DNA of 59,962 nt from Pelagibacterales bacterium SAG-MED48 (GCA_014653375.1 JACWEP010000006.1:1-59962), one strand, 5' to 3'; positions 28,299 through 37,606 are shown, counted from the first letter of the stretch. A program made the numbers and translations. The notes: generated from the sequence alone by a model not told the origin.

Positions 28299-28988
28299 AT
28301 GAGCAAAATAGAAAAAAAAATAATTGCAATTGGTGGTGTTGGTGTTTCACCTGAGTCAGATAAAGAATTAGACAATTTTATTATAAATCATTCAAAAAAG
28401 ATGAAAAATAACATTGGTTTTTTGGGTACTGCTAGCAAAGATGATAAAGAAAAGATAAATAAATTTTATAAAAGATTTGATAATACTAGTTCAGAATTAT
28501 CTCATTTTAATCTTACGTCTGATATAGATGGTTTTCATGAATGGTTATTAAGCAAAGATATAGTTTATGTTGGAGGTGGTAATACTTTTTATATGCTGGA
28601 AATTTGGAAGAAAAATAGCTTAGAACAGGTTTTCAAAAAAGCTTATGAAAAAGGACTTATATTATCTGGTGTTAGTGCCGGTGCTGTATGTTGGTTTGAC
28701 TGGATATTGTCAGATTCTATGGGACGAGGTTTTGAGCCACTAAAAGGGATAAATTTAATAGAAGGAAGCTGTACACCTCACTCATCTAACACTGAAAGAA
28801 TTAATGAATTTGAATTTAATATAAAAAATAATAAATTACCTAATGGAGTTGCAATTGATGACGGTGTGGCAGTAGTTTTCATTGACGGAAAACCTAGTGA
28901 AGTTTATTCTTCAATAAATAATCATAACGCTTATTTTTTTGATAAAAATACAAAAATTAATCTAAAAGAATATATAAAAAATATATGA
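28299..28988 (+). CDS. Peptidase S51 (dipeptidase E-like) family protein
   Basis: A 229-residue protein of the S51 group. The nucleophile elbow is GVSAGAVCWFDW, and VYVGGGNTFYMLEIWK is the conserved neighbour strand. Peptidase E cleaves Asp-X dipeptides; other members are cyanophycinases. No signal peptide is present. It is the first gene of a seven-gene plus-strand operon and overlaps the next gene by four bases (ATGA). A role in trimming a modified peptide or amide before further catabolism is possible. Confidence 0.85.
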   Translation: MSKIEKKIIAIGGVGVSPESDKELDNFIINHSKKMKNNIGFLGTASKDDKEKINKFYKRFDNTSSELSHFNLTSDIDGFHEWLLSKDIVYVGGGNTFYMLEIWKKNSLEQVFKKAYEKGLILSGVSAGAVCWFDWILSDSMGRGFEPLKGINLIEGSCTPHSSNTERINEFEFNIKNNKLPNGVAIDDGVAVVFIDGKPSEVYSSINNHNAYFFDKNTKINLKEYIKNI

Positions 28989-30139
28989 ACAACATAACTG
29001 CAAGTAAAAAAATTCACAGTATTGAAGATGCAAGAAATTTAGCAAGAAAAAGAATGCCTAAATTGATGTTTGATTTTGTTGATGGTGCATCAGGTGATGA
29101 GAAGCTATGTGAAATCAATAACACAGCTTTAGATCAAATAAGACTTGAACCAAAAGTTTTAAGAAATGTTGAAAATAGAAAATTAAAAAAGAAATTTTTA
29201 GATATTGAGTTCGATCAACCATTTGGTTTTTCTCCTATGGGTATGTGCAATTTAACATGGACAGGAGCAGACAAAATGTTAGCCAAAGAAAGTGTTGTAA
29301 ATAATGTGCCTGCATGTGTATCAATGGCATCCTCAACATCTTTAGAAAAAATGTATGAGTTATCAGAGGGTCGGTCCTGGATTCAATTATACAACTTTCA
29401 AGAAAATTTTGTAATGGAGCTGTTACAAAGAGCTGAACAAACTGGTTATAAAGTAGCTATACTAACCGTAGATGTTCCAATTCAATTTAGGAGAGCTAAA
29501 GATAATAAAAATGGCTTTACTGTACCTTTTAAAATTGGTCCAAAACAAATGTTTGATTTTGCGAGCCACCCTCTTTGGTCATTAACAACTTTATTAGGCG
29601 GGATCCCAAAACCAATGAACTATGAAACCTCAAAAAATGGTAATAAATTTGTAAGAAGTGAAAGTAGAGGAGCAACAGATTGGGGAACTCTAAAAAGAGT
29701 ACGAGATGCATGGAAAGGAAAATTAATAATTAAAGGAGTTATGTCACCAGAGGATGCAATCAAAATTAAAGCTGAAGGAGTTGATGCAATTCAAGTATCA
29801 AATCATGGTGGACGACAATTAGATAGTGCTACTGCTGCAATCGAAGCGTTACCATTAATTAGAAATGCACTAGGTAAAGAATTTCCTCTACTATTTGACA
29901 GCGGTGTTAGAGGTGGAAGTGACATTATAAGGGCGTTAGCTTTAGGAGCGGATTATGTAATGCTTGGCAGACCACTAATGTATGGAATTGGCGCAGATGG
30001 AGAAAAAGGTTTAAGAAGAATTTTAGATATAATTAAGGATGAATTAAGTACTGCACTAGGTTTAGTTGGTTTAAATGATATTAATCATGTGACTTCTGAA
30101 ATTATTGCTAAAAAATTTATACAAAATATGAAATACTAA
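28985..30139 (+). CDS. FMN-dependent alpha-hydroxy acid dehydrogenase/oxidase
   Basis: A 384-residue enzyme of the L-lactate dehydrogenase/glycolate oxidase/mandelate dehydrogenase family. The active-site His-Gly-Gly-Arg is in QVSNHGGRQLD, with the FMN phosphate site in FDSGVRGGSDIIRALALGAD. It oxidises an L-2-hydroxy acid to a 2-oxo acid. The following ThDP enzyme could act on such a 2-oxo acid. Specificity cannot be set from sequence alone. Confidence 0.9.
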   Translation: MNNITASKKIHSIEDARNLARKRMPKLMFDFVDGASGDEKLCEINNTALDQIRLEPKVLRNVENRKLKKKFLDIEFDQPFGFSPMGMCNLTWTGADKMLAKESVVNNVPACVSMASSTSLEKMYELSEGRSWIQLYNFQENFVMELLQRAEQTGYKVAILTVDVPIQFRRAKDNKNGFTVPFKIGPKQMFDFASHPLWSLTTLLGGIPKPMNYETSKNGNKFVRSESRGATDWGTLKRVRDAWKGKLIIKGVMSPEDAIKIKAEGVDAIQVSNHGGRQLDSATAAIEALPLIRNALGKEFPLLFDSGVRGGSDIIRALALGADYVMLGRPLMYGIGADGEKGLRRILDIIKDELSTALGLVGLNDINHVTSEIIAKKFIQNMKY

Positions 30140-30143
30140 AATT

Positions 30144-31886
30144 ATGTCTGAAAAAAAAATTAGAGGTGGATCCTTAATCGCAAGAGCCTTAAAAGATAAA
30201 GGTATTCAACATGTTTTCACGTTATCTGGAGGATTTTGTAATCCAGCTTTAGAAGGTTTTATGGAATGTCAAATGGAGGTAATAAACTGCCCTCATGAAC
30301 AAGTGGCAGGACATATAGCTGATGGTCATACAAGAATTACTCGTAAACCAGCTGTTTGTCTTGTTGGTCCAGAAGGTTTTGCAAATGCAGTTCCTTCAAT
30401 GATGGAGGCTTGGGGTGAAAGATCACCAGTAATATTTATTACTGGTTCTAGTAGTTTAAAAAGACAAGGATCAGGGGGCTTTAAAGAAATAGACGATGTA
30501 GCAATTGCTGCTCCCTTAACGAAATACAGCGCAAGTATAACAGACGGTACTCGAATTAGAGAATTTGTAGATAAAGCATATAGGATAGCAACAAATGGTT
30601 ATCCTGGTGCAGTTCATTTAAGTTTACCAGTTGATATTATGTTTTCATCTTTTTCAGAAGATGTGGGACTTGAAGAAAGACCTTTTTCTCATGAAGCAAA
30701 ATCAGTTGATAAAGCATGGCCAGATCCAAAAAATATTTCTGAAATATTAGAGCTTGCTTGCAATGCAAAGAAACCTGTTTTGATTGGTGGACATGGTGTT
30801 TGGTGGTCTAGATCTGAAAAAAAATTAGAAGAAGTCGGAAACAATTTAAGTATTCCAATATTTAATATTCCTTATCATCAAAAATTACTTGGTGAAGAAG
30901 CTAATGCTTATATGGGTTTAGCTGATATCCATCAATACCCTCCATCTAAATTTGCATTACATGAGTCTGATTTAGTTTTAATGGTTGGTGCAAGATTAGA
31001 TAATCAAATGAATTTTGGTAATCCTCCCCTTTTTCCAAAATCAACTAAGCTTGTTTGTATTAATGGCTCTCATGAAGAAATTGAACTTAACAGAGCTGCA
31101 GACATAAATTTATTATGTGATCCTGGCGTATTTTTAGATACTTTAAAAAATCTTAAAACAAATAATAAATGGAATTTAGGTCATGAGTGGTTTGATCTTA
31201 ATAAATCTAAAAAACAAGAATGGGTTAATAAGACTTTAGAAGATTTAAGCAAAGAAACTAAAGAAGCAGAAACTAATGGTGGAAAAATGCATCCACTTCA
31301 ATTGGCTTTAGATGTTCAAGATGCAATTGGAGAAAAAGACTGGTTAGTTATTGATGGTGGCAACACACATTTCTGGTCAGAAATTGCAATAAATATTGCT
31401 GGATCAAAAGGAAAAAAAATTGGTGGAATTTTACATCCAGGAACATTTAGCATGTTAGGTGTTGGCGTACCATTTGCCCTATCTGCAAAAAATACTCACC
31501 CTGATTCAAATGTAATTCTAATAAGTGGTGATGGAGCTTTCCTTTCAGGTGGCTTATCGATAGAAGCTGCTTTTCAAGAAAATAAACCAATAGTAGTTGT
31601 CATTGATAATAACGGTGGCTTAGATTGTATTTCTCAACAACAAGAACGTTTATTTGATAGTGGAAAACACTTCGCAACTGATTTTAGAGATATACCTTTT
31701 CATAAAATTTTTGAGGGTTTTGGGGGTCATGGAGAGTTAGTTACAAAAAGAGAGCAGTTAGCTCCAGCACTAAAAAGAGCTTTAGAAAGTGGAAAAACCG
31801 CATGTATCAACGTAAAAGCCAAAGGTGTAATAAGCCCAATTGTAGCTGCAGTTAGTGATAAAAGAGATAAGGCTTCAATAGAATAA
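30144..31886 (+). CDS. ThDP-dependent acetolactate-synthase-like enzyme
   Basis: A 580-residue thiamine-diphosphate enzyme. The catalytic Glu lies in NCPHEQVAGHIADGH, and the cofactor motif runs from GDGAFLSGG to VIDNNGG (GDG...NN). Family members include acetolactate synthase, benzoylformate decarboxylase, oxalyl-CoA decarboxylase and 2-hydroxyacyl-CoA lyase. There is no regulatory small subunit gene (ilvH) nearby, and the surrounding genes are catabolic, so I doubt a role in branched-chain amino-acid synthesis. Four bases separate it from both neighbours. Confidence 0.88.
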   Translation: MSEKKIRGGSLIARALKDKGIQHVFTLSGGFCNPALEGFMECQMEVINCPHEQVAGHIADGHTRITRKPAVCLVGPEGFANAVPSMMEAWGERSPVIFITGSSSLKRQGSGGFKEIDDVAIAAPLTKYSASITDGTRIREFVDKAYRIATNGYPGAVHLSLPVDIMFSSFSEDVGLEERPFSHEAKSVDKAWPDPKNISEILELACNAKKPVLIGGHGVWWSRSEKKLEEVGNNLSIPIFNIPYHQKLLGEEANAYMGLADIHQYPPSKFALHESDLVLMVGARLDNQMNFGNPPLFPKSTKLVCINGSHEEIELNRAADINLLCDPGVFLDTLKNLKTNNKWNLGHEWFDLNKSKKQEWVNKTLEDLSKETKEAETNGGKMHPLQLALDVQDAIGEKDWLVIDGGNTHFWSEIAINIAGSKGKKIGGILHPGTFSMLGVGVPFALSAKNTHPDSNVILISGDGAFLSGGLSIEAAFQENKPIVVVIDNNGGLDCISQQQERLFDSGKHFATDFRDIPFHKIFEGFGGHGELVTKREQLAPALKRALESGKTACINVKAKGVISPIVAAVSDKRDKASIE

Positions 31887-31890
31887 AATC

Positions 31891-32226
31891 ATGGCAACTC
31901 TATCATCTCATTTACTAAATTCAGTCAATGGAACTCATGCGAGCGGTGTTAAAGTTATAATTAATCAAATCAATTCTTCTGGTGAAAAAGTAATTTTTTT
32001 TGAATCTGAAACAGATAATGGAGGAAGAATTTTAAAAGATTTTGATCTTTCAAAAAATGACTGTAATTGTGATTATGAAATGGTATGTAAAACTGCTGAT
32101 TATTTTTCTGAAAAAAAAATTGTCTCTGAAATAATAATTAAATTTAGAATGGAAGATCCTAAAAAAAAATATCACCTACCAATTATTATATCCCCAAATG
32201 GTTACTCAATTTGGTGGTCTCAATAG
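31891..32226 (+). CDS. 5-hydroxyisourate hydrolase/transthyretin-like protein with altered C-terminus
   Basis: A 111-residue transthyretin-fold protein. It keeps the three catalytic positions of 5-hydroxyisourate hydrolase: His7 in SSHLLNSVNG, Arg46 in NGGRILKD and His95 in KYHLPIIISP. The classical C-terminal YRGS is replaced by IWWSQ. No uricase, OHCU decarboxylase or other urate gene is in the window. It may therefore hydrolyse a different ring or lactam produced in this operon. It starts four bases after the ThDP gene. Confidence 0.82.
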   Translation: MATLSSHLLNSVNGTHASGVKVIINQINSSGEKVIFFESETDNGGRILKDFDLSKNDCNCDYEMVCKTADYFSEKKIVSEIIIKFRMEDPKKKYHLPIIISPNGYSIWWSQ

Positions 32227-32247
32227 TTATTAAATAATTAAATTTTT

Positions 32248-33393
32248 ATGTCTAAAAATATAAAACTGAATATGTCTAGGAGAATAAGAAGAACTCCATA
32301 TACAAACCGGGTTGAAGAACATGGTGTTTCAGATTTTACTGTAGTAAACCATATGCTTTTGCCTAAAGGATTTAAAAATTCTATTGAAGAGGATTATTGG
32401 CATTTAAGTGAAAAGGTTCAGGTTTGGGATGTTTCTTGTCAAAGACAAGTTCAAATTAGTGGGCCTGATGCAGCTACACTTGTTCAAAAATTAACACCTC
32501 GTTCAATACATAATATGGAAATAGGAAAATGTTTTTATATTCCTATGCTTAACGAAAATGCAGGAATGATAAATGATCCGGTTTTGCTTAAACTAGATGA
32601 TGATCTGTTTTGGATATCAATTGCAGACTCAGACATTTTACTTTGGACAAAAGGGTATGCTCTAGGTTTAAATTTAAATGTAAATATTGAAGAGCCTGAT
32701 GTTTATCCCTTGGCAATTCAAGGACCTAAATCAGAAGAACTATTGATATCAATATTTGGTGAAGAAATAAAAAAAATTAAATTTTTTAATTTCAGAGTGT
32801 TTGATTTTGAAGGAACAAAACAAATTATTGCAAGATCTGGTTATAGTAAACAAGATGGGTTTGAAATTTACTTTAAGACTCATGAAAAATATTTTGATAA
32901 CATCGAGATGGGTGAAAAACTTTGGGATACAATTTGGGAAGCTGGAAAAAAATTTAATATTTCTCCAGGATGTCCTAATCTAATTGATAGAATTGAAGGT
33001 GGACTTATGTCTTATGGCAATGATTTTACCAGAGAAAATAACCCTCTAGAATGTAATCTAGAAAAATATTGTAAAGAAGATGTTTCTCATGATTTTATTG
33101 GAAAACAAGCTTTAACAAAAATTCATAACGATGGTGTAAAACAAAAAATCAGAGGTATCACATTTGATGGAAATCCTTGTTTGGGAATAGGTCACCCTTT
33201 AAAAGTATTATCCAAAGATAATAAAATAATTGGGCAAATTACTTCTGGTATTTACTCTCCTAGAATTAAAAAAAATGTTGGTTTATCAATGATTTTAAAA
33301 GACTACTGGGAAATAGGAGAAAATGTATTTATTCAGAACCTTGACGGATCAAAAAGAAACGGATCGATAACCTCTTTGCCATTTCCAGATTAA
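32248..33393 (+). CDS. DMSP-demethylase (DmdA)-like folate-dependent methyltransferase
   Basis: A 381-residue protein. RRIRRTPYTNRVEEHGV, FTVVNHMLLPKGF and EEDYWHLSEKVQVWDV resemble the N-terminus of SAR11-type dimethylsulfoniopropionate demethylase DmdA, and ISIADSDILLWTKGYALGL and IQGPKSEELL continue that match. The folate-site Asp is in NAGMINDPVLLKL. DmdA moves a methyl group from DMSP to tetrahydrofolate. As dmdB/C/D are not adjacent and the operon partners differ, this could be a paralogue acting on another methylated substrate. The call is family-firm but substrate-open. Confidence 0.78.
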   Translation: MSKNIKLNMSRRIRRTPYTNRVEEHGVSDFTVVNHMLLPKGFKNSIEEDYWHLSEKVQVWDVSCQRQVQISGPDAATLVQKLTPRSIHNMEIGKCFYIPMLNENAGMINDPVLLKLDDDLFWISIADSDILLWTKGYALGLNLNVNIEEPDVYPLAIQGPKSEELLISIFGEEIKKIKFFNFRVFDFEGTKQIIARSGYSKQDGFEIYFKTHEKYFDNIEMGEKLWDTIWEAGKKFNISPGCPNLIDRIEGGLMSYGNDFTRENNPLECNLEKYCKEDVSHDFIGKQALTKIHNDGVKQKIRGITFDGNPCLGIGHPLKVLSKDNKIIGQITSGIYSPRIKKNVGLSMILKDYWEIGENVFIQNLDGSKRNGSITSLPFPD

Positions 33394-33412
33394 ATAGTTA
33401 TATATACGCCTT

Positions 33413-34537
33413 ATGTTTAAAGCAGTTATAGCAGGTTACTCAAGATCTCCTTTCACAATGGCAAGAAAAGGAGAATTAATAGATGTAAAGCCAGTTAATT
33501 TACTTGCTGAAGTAATAAACAACCTTGTTTCAAAAACTAAAATTAACAAAAGTGAAATAGAAGATATTGTAATTGGTTGTGCTTTTCAAACAGGAGAACA
33601 GTGTTTCAATATTGGTAAATTAGTAACTTTTTTAACTAATATGGATATTAAAACTTCAGGAATGACTGTTGATAGATGGTGTGGATCATCAATGGAGGGT
33701 ATTCATATAGCTGCAGGAAAGATAGCAATGGGATCTGGGAAAGTGTTTATATGTGGTGGTGTCGAAAGCATGACAAGAGTTAATACAGGTTTTGATGCTA
33801 TGCCATATCCTTATTCTGAAAAAAAAAATCCTAATGTATATTTTTCAATGGGTATCACTGCAGAAAATGTAGCCAAACAATATTCTATATCAAGAACAGA
33901 ACAACAGGAATTTGCAATATCAAGTCATCAAAAAGCATTTGAAGCTCAATCAAAAGGAAATTTTAATAATGAAATTGTAACTATTGGAACTTGTTCTCAA
34001 GATAGTAATATTAGACCAGGTAGTACTCAAGAAAAACTAGATGGATTAAAATTAGCATTTGATCAAAATGGAACAGTAACAGCTGCAACATCATCACCTC
34101 TGACAGATGGTGCTTCAGCTACATTAATTTGTGAGGAACAATTTGCTAAAGATAATAATTTAGAAATTTTAGCTAGGATTGTTTCAACCTCTGTTCAAGG
34201 ATGCAAAGCAGATACAATGGGCTTAGGACCAATTGGAGCATCACAGAAAGCATTAGAAAGAGCAAAATTAACAATTAAAGATATTGATATCGTAGAACTA
34301 AATGAAGCATTTGCATCTCAATCATTAGCTTGCATAAAAGATTTACAAATAGATCCTAAAAAAGTTAACATAGATGGTGGTGCGTTAGCGTTAGGTCATC
34401 CGCTTGGAGCAACAGGTGCAAGAATTACTGGAAAAGCAGCTCAATTATTAAAAAGAGAAAACAAAAAATATGCATTGGCTTCTCAGTGTATAGGTCTTGG
34501 AATGGGTATCGCCACAATAATTGAGTCTGTAGAATAA
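33413..34537 (+). CDS. Thiolase family acyl-CoA acetyltransferase
   Basis: A 374-residue thiolase. The nucleophilic Cys is in VDRWCGSSMEGIH (near residue 91), the His in GGALALGHPLGATGARIT and the second Cys in ASQCIGLGMG. It cleaves or forms 3-oxoacyl-CoA. In the operon it follows the DmdA-like gene by 19 bases. Its place suggests that the pathway ends in an acyl-CoA cleavage step. Confidence 0.92.
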   Translation: MFKAVIAGYSRSPFTMARKGELIDVKPVNLLAEVINNLVSKTKINKSEIEDIVIGCAFQTGEQCFNIGKLVTFLTNMDIKTSGMTVDRWCGSSMEGIHIAAGKIAMGSGKVFICGGVESMTRVNTGFDAMPYPYSEKKNPNVYFSMGITAENVAKQYSISRTEQQEFAISSHQKAFEAQSKGNFNNEIVTIGTCSQDSNIRPGSTQEKLDGLKLAFDQNGTVTAATSSPLTDGASATLICEEQFAKDNNLEILARIVSTSVQGCKADTMGLGPIGASQKALERAKLTIKDIDIVELNEAFASQSLACIKDLQIDPKKVNIDGGALALGHPLGATGARITGKAAQLLKRENKKYALASQCIGLGMGIATIIESVE

Positions 34538-34545
34538 ATCTCTAA

Positions 34546-35424
34546 ATGCAACAATTACCTTTTGATCAAAGATCTGGAAAAATTTGGTTCAATAATGAAT
34601 TATGTGAATGGCAAGATGCCAGAGTTCATATTATTAGCCATGGAATGCACTATGCAAGCTTAGTTTTTGAAGGTTTAAGAGTTTATAATAAAAAGATTTT
34701 TAAGTTAAAAGAGCATACCGATAGACTTTTCAATTCTGCCAAAATTCTTGATATGAAAATTCCTTATTCTTTTGATGAGATTATTGAGGCTACAAAAAAA
34801 CTTGTTTCTGATCAGAGTATTGAAAACGGATATATAAGACCTTTTGTTTGGAGGGGTAGTGAAATGATGGGAGTTTCTGCGCAAAATACCAAAATTAATG
34901 TAGCAATAGCTATATGGGATTGGCCAACATATTTTAATCCTGAACTAAAATTAAAAGGTATAAAATTAAATATATCTAAATGGCAAAGGCCTCCACAAAA
35001 CTCTTCACCTTGGGAAAGTAAAGCAGCTGGTTTATATATGATTTGCACACTTTCGAAACACCAAGCTGAAAAAGATGGTTACACAGATTCTTTAATGCTA
35101 GACCACGAAGGCAACATAGCTGAAGCTACAAGTGCTAACATTTTTTTTAAAGACAAAAATAATGAATTACATACACCAATACCCGACTCATTTTTAGACG
35201 GTATCACTAGAAAAACTGTTATTGATTTAGCAAAATCGAAAAATATTAGAATAAATGAAAGAAAAATATCTCCCGATGAGCTTTCTAATTTTAAAGGTTG
35301 TTTTATAACTGGTACTGCAGCAGAAATTACACCTGTTGGAAATATTCTAGATAATAAATTTGAAGTCTGTGATTTAATTAAAGATCTATCTTCAAGTTAT
35401 GAAAAATTAGTTGGAAAAAATTAA
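34546..35424 (+). CDS. Class IV PLP aminotransferase, IlvE-like
   Basis: A 292-residue branched-chain aminotransferase/D-amino-acid transaminase family enzyme. FNNELCEWQDARVHIISHGMHY is typical of the N-terminus, SKAAGLYMICTLSKHQAEKD carries the PLP Lys, and GNIAEATSANIFF follows. It could be the IlvE used in leucine/isoleucine/valine synthesis, or an operon-specific transaminase. It is the last gene of the plus-strand operon and is convergent with the permease gene. Confidence 0.87.
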   Translation: MQQLPFDQRSGKIWFNNELCEWQDARVHIISHGMHYASLVFEGLRVYNKKIFKLKEHTDRLFNSAKILDMKIPYSFDEIIEATKKLVSDQSIENGYIRPFVWRGSEMMGVSAQNTKINVAIAIWDWPTYFNPELKLKGIKLNISKWQRPPQNSSPWESKAAGLYMICTLSKHQAEKDGYTDSLMLDHEGNIAEATSANIFFKDKNNELHTPIPDSFLDGITRKTVIDLAKSKNIRINERKISPDELSNFKGCFITGTAAEITPVGNILDNKFEVCDLIKDLSSSYEKLVGKN

Positions 35425-35426
35425 AA

Positions 35427-36281
35427 CTATCTATTAATTCCTCTTAGTCTTTCAGATCTTCTTCTAAGAAGCTCTGCTGTAACTAGAATTAAAGTAGACA
35501 TTACAATCAAACATGTTGCAACAGCCATTATCGTTGGGCTTAATTGCTCTCTTAATCCTACCCACATTTGAATTGGAATAGTGGTATTTTCTAATCCAGC
35601 TAAGAACAACACAACTACAACCTCATCAAATGAAGTTACAAAAGCAAATAACGCACCAGAAATTACACCTGGCATAATTAAAGGTAGTGTTATTTTCATA
35701 AATGTATTTACAGGATTACTTCCTAGGCTTGCTGCAGCACGTGTTACACTATGATCAAAACCTGACAAAGTTGCTGTCACTGTAATTACTACAAATGGAG
35801 TTCCTAAAATTATATGCGATAAAATAATTCCTGTGTGAGTAGCTGCTAGACCAACTTTTGCCATAAAGAAAAATATTGCAGTGCCTGAAATAATTAATGG
35901 TACGATCATTGGTGAAATTAACAATGCCATGAATGCTGCCTTATAAGGCATATGTCTACTGCTTAAACCCAAAGCAGCTACTGTTCCAAGAATTGTCGAT
36001 CCAATTGTTGCAAAGAAAGCTATAAATAAACTATTCTTAGTGGCTAAACCCCATGGATTTTTAGTTCCATAAATCATGTCTTCATACCACCTTAAAGAAA
36101 AACCTTCAGGATCTAGCGCTAACATTTTAGCTGAAAAGTGAATGTATTGTTCAGCATTAAATGAAAGTGGTAAAATTACAAATAAAGGTGCGATTAAAAA
36201 AAAGAACACAAATCCACAAAAAGTTAAATATACGTAGTGCCATATTCTATAATTTAAAGGTGTGTGATTTGGTAATGCCAT
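35427..36281 (-). CDS. Polyamine-type ABC transporter permease, PotC-like
   Basis: A 284-residue permease with about six membrane segments. The coupling loop has AAASLGSNPVNTFMKITLP, as in PotC. It is the last gene of a six-gene minus operon and lies three bases after the PotB-like gene. Calling it polyamine-specific is unsafe; the operon context points to an ectoine-like ligand. Confidence 0.9.
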   Translation of the reverse strand: MALPNHTPLNYRIWHYVYLTFCGFVFFFLIAPLFVILPLSFNAEQYIHFSAKMLALDPEGFSLRWYEDMIYGTKNPWGLATKNSLFIAFFATIGSTILGTVAALGLSSRHMPYKAAFMALLISPMIVPLIISGTAIFFFMAKVGLAATHTGIILSHIILGTPFVVITVTATLSGFDHSVTRAAASLGSNPVNTFMKITLPLIMPGVISGALFAFVTSFDEVVVVLFLAGLENTTIPIQMWVGLREQLSPTIMAVATCLIVMSTLILVTAELLRRRSERLRGINR

Positions 36282-36284
36282 AAA

Positions 36285-37532
36285 TTATCCTAATTTAATA
36301 TTATCTATTCCAACAAGTTTGTTATAAATCCAATAAATCGCTAAAACTCCAACTAATAGCATTGTGCCTAGAGCTGATGCAAAAGCCCAGTCTAACGAAC
36401 TTTTCATATGATAAGCAATAGTGTTACTTATTAAAGAACCACTTGCACCTCCAACTAATGCAGGAGTTATGTAGTAACCAATAGCTAAAATAAATACCAA
36501 TAAACATCCAGCACCAATACCCGGAATAGTTAAAGGGAAATAAATTTTTACAAATGATACAAGTGGTGTTCCACCTAATGATTTTCCAGCTCTCATTAAA
36601 CTTGGAGATATAGTTTTCATAACACTGTACAAAGGTAAAACCATAAAAGGTAATAATATTTGCGTCATCGCTACAAATGTTCCAATAACATTGTACATTA
36701 ACTCTGGTCTATTATCGTCAGCTGCCAAACCGATCCAAACAATCAAATCATTTATTGGACCTTGTTGTTGAAGCAAAACCATCCAACTTGAAGTTCTAAC
36801 CAACAATGATGTCCAAAAAGGAAGCAACACACAGATCATTAGTAAATTACTATATTTCATTGGTAAAGTGGCCAATAAATGTGAAATTGGATAAGCAAGA
36901 ATAAAACAAAAAATTGTAACCCAAAAAGCTACATTCAATGTTCTCATCCATAAAATTTTATAAATTCTTCTATCTTCTTCAACGCTAACTATATTTCTAT
37001 CTTGGTCAAATGTCATATCCACACCCTTAAGATATTTTGCATATGACCATTCAGGGGCTGCATTTTTCAACGCAACTAAGTATTCAGGCTGACCCCATCT
37101 TTTGTGAACTTTAATAAACTGTTCTTTATAATTTCCCTCTTCAAATTTATTAATTTTTCTAACTGTTTTTTTTATCAAACTACTAAATCCTGATTTTTCA
37201 TAATTCAGTCTTGCTATAATTTTTCCATAAGTCTTGTTTTGTTTCAAATAAGTTAAGTCTTCATAAAGACCTTTGTAAACTGGCTCATCTGGCAAATCTT
37301 GCCCATCCCATTTCTCCATTGCATTAAATGTTTTAGGAAGCATTTTTGTAATCATACGATCATCAACACTCCTAAATAGCATGTCTCCTATTGGAAAAAC
37401 GTAAATAATTAAGATGAATAAAAATAAAGGAGCAACAAGCAAAACTGCTTTTAGTTTATTTTTTCTTTCCGCTTTTTTTAGACTTTGCTCTAGAGGTATT
37501 CCGTCTGATGATAAAATTTGTTCTTTGCTCAT
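36285..37532 (-). CDS. Polyamine-type ABC transporter permease, PotB-like, with large periplasmic insert
   Basis: A 415-residue permease, longer than the roughly 285 residues of E. coli PotB. TM1 is at about residues 28-48; after it a hydrophilic stretch of about 140 residues runs to TM2 near 192. That insert is rich in charged residues and lies on the periplasmic side by the usual topology. The EAA loop is AGKSLGGTPLVSFVKIYFP. It is separated from the binding-protein gene by an intrinsic terminator. Confidence 0.9.
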   Translation of the reverse strand: MSKEQILSSDGIPLEQSLKKAERKNKLKAVLLVAPLFLFILIIYVFPIGDMLFRSVDDRMITKMLPKTFNAMEKWDGQDLPDEPVYKGLYEDLTYLKQNKTYGKIIARLNYEKSGFSSLIKKTVRKINKFEEGNYKEQFIKVHKRWGQPEYLVALKNAAPEWSYAKYLKGVDMTFDQDRNIVSVEEDRRIYKILWMRTLNVAFWVTIFCFILAYPISHLLATLPMKYSNLLMICVLLPFWTSLLVRTSSWMVLLQQQGPINDLIVWIGLAADDNRPELMYNVIGTFVAMTQILLPFMVLPLYSVMKTISPSLMRAGKSLGGTPLVSFVKIYFPLTIPGIGAGCLLVFILAIGYYITPALVGGASGSLISNTIAYHMKSSLDWAFASALGTMLLVGVLAIYWIYNKLVGIDNIKLG

Positions 37533-37537
37533 AATTT

Positions 37538-37571
37538 AAAAAAAAAGGGCGGTTATTTTCGTAACCGCCCT
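37538..37571 (-). terminator. Intrinsic terminator/attenuator after the PotD-like gene
   Basis: AGGGCGGTTA at 37546-37555 pairs with TAACCGCCCT at 37562-37571 around a 6-base loop. Read on the minus strand the G/C-rich stem is followed by a run of nine T (37546-37538). It lies 36 bases after the binding-protein stop, before the PotB-like start, so it should lower permease expression relative to the binding protein. Confidence 0.92.
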
Positions 37572-37606
37572 AATATTATAATAAAATTTTAATCTATAAA
37601 ACTAAA

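Noticed and set aside
30144-31886. Biosynthetic acetolactate synthase large subunit (ilvB/ilvI)
   Set aside because: No small subunit gene follows, and operon partners are catabolic; kept as a family-level ThDP enzyme.
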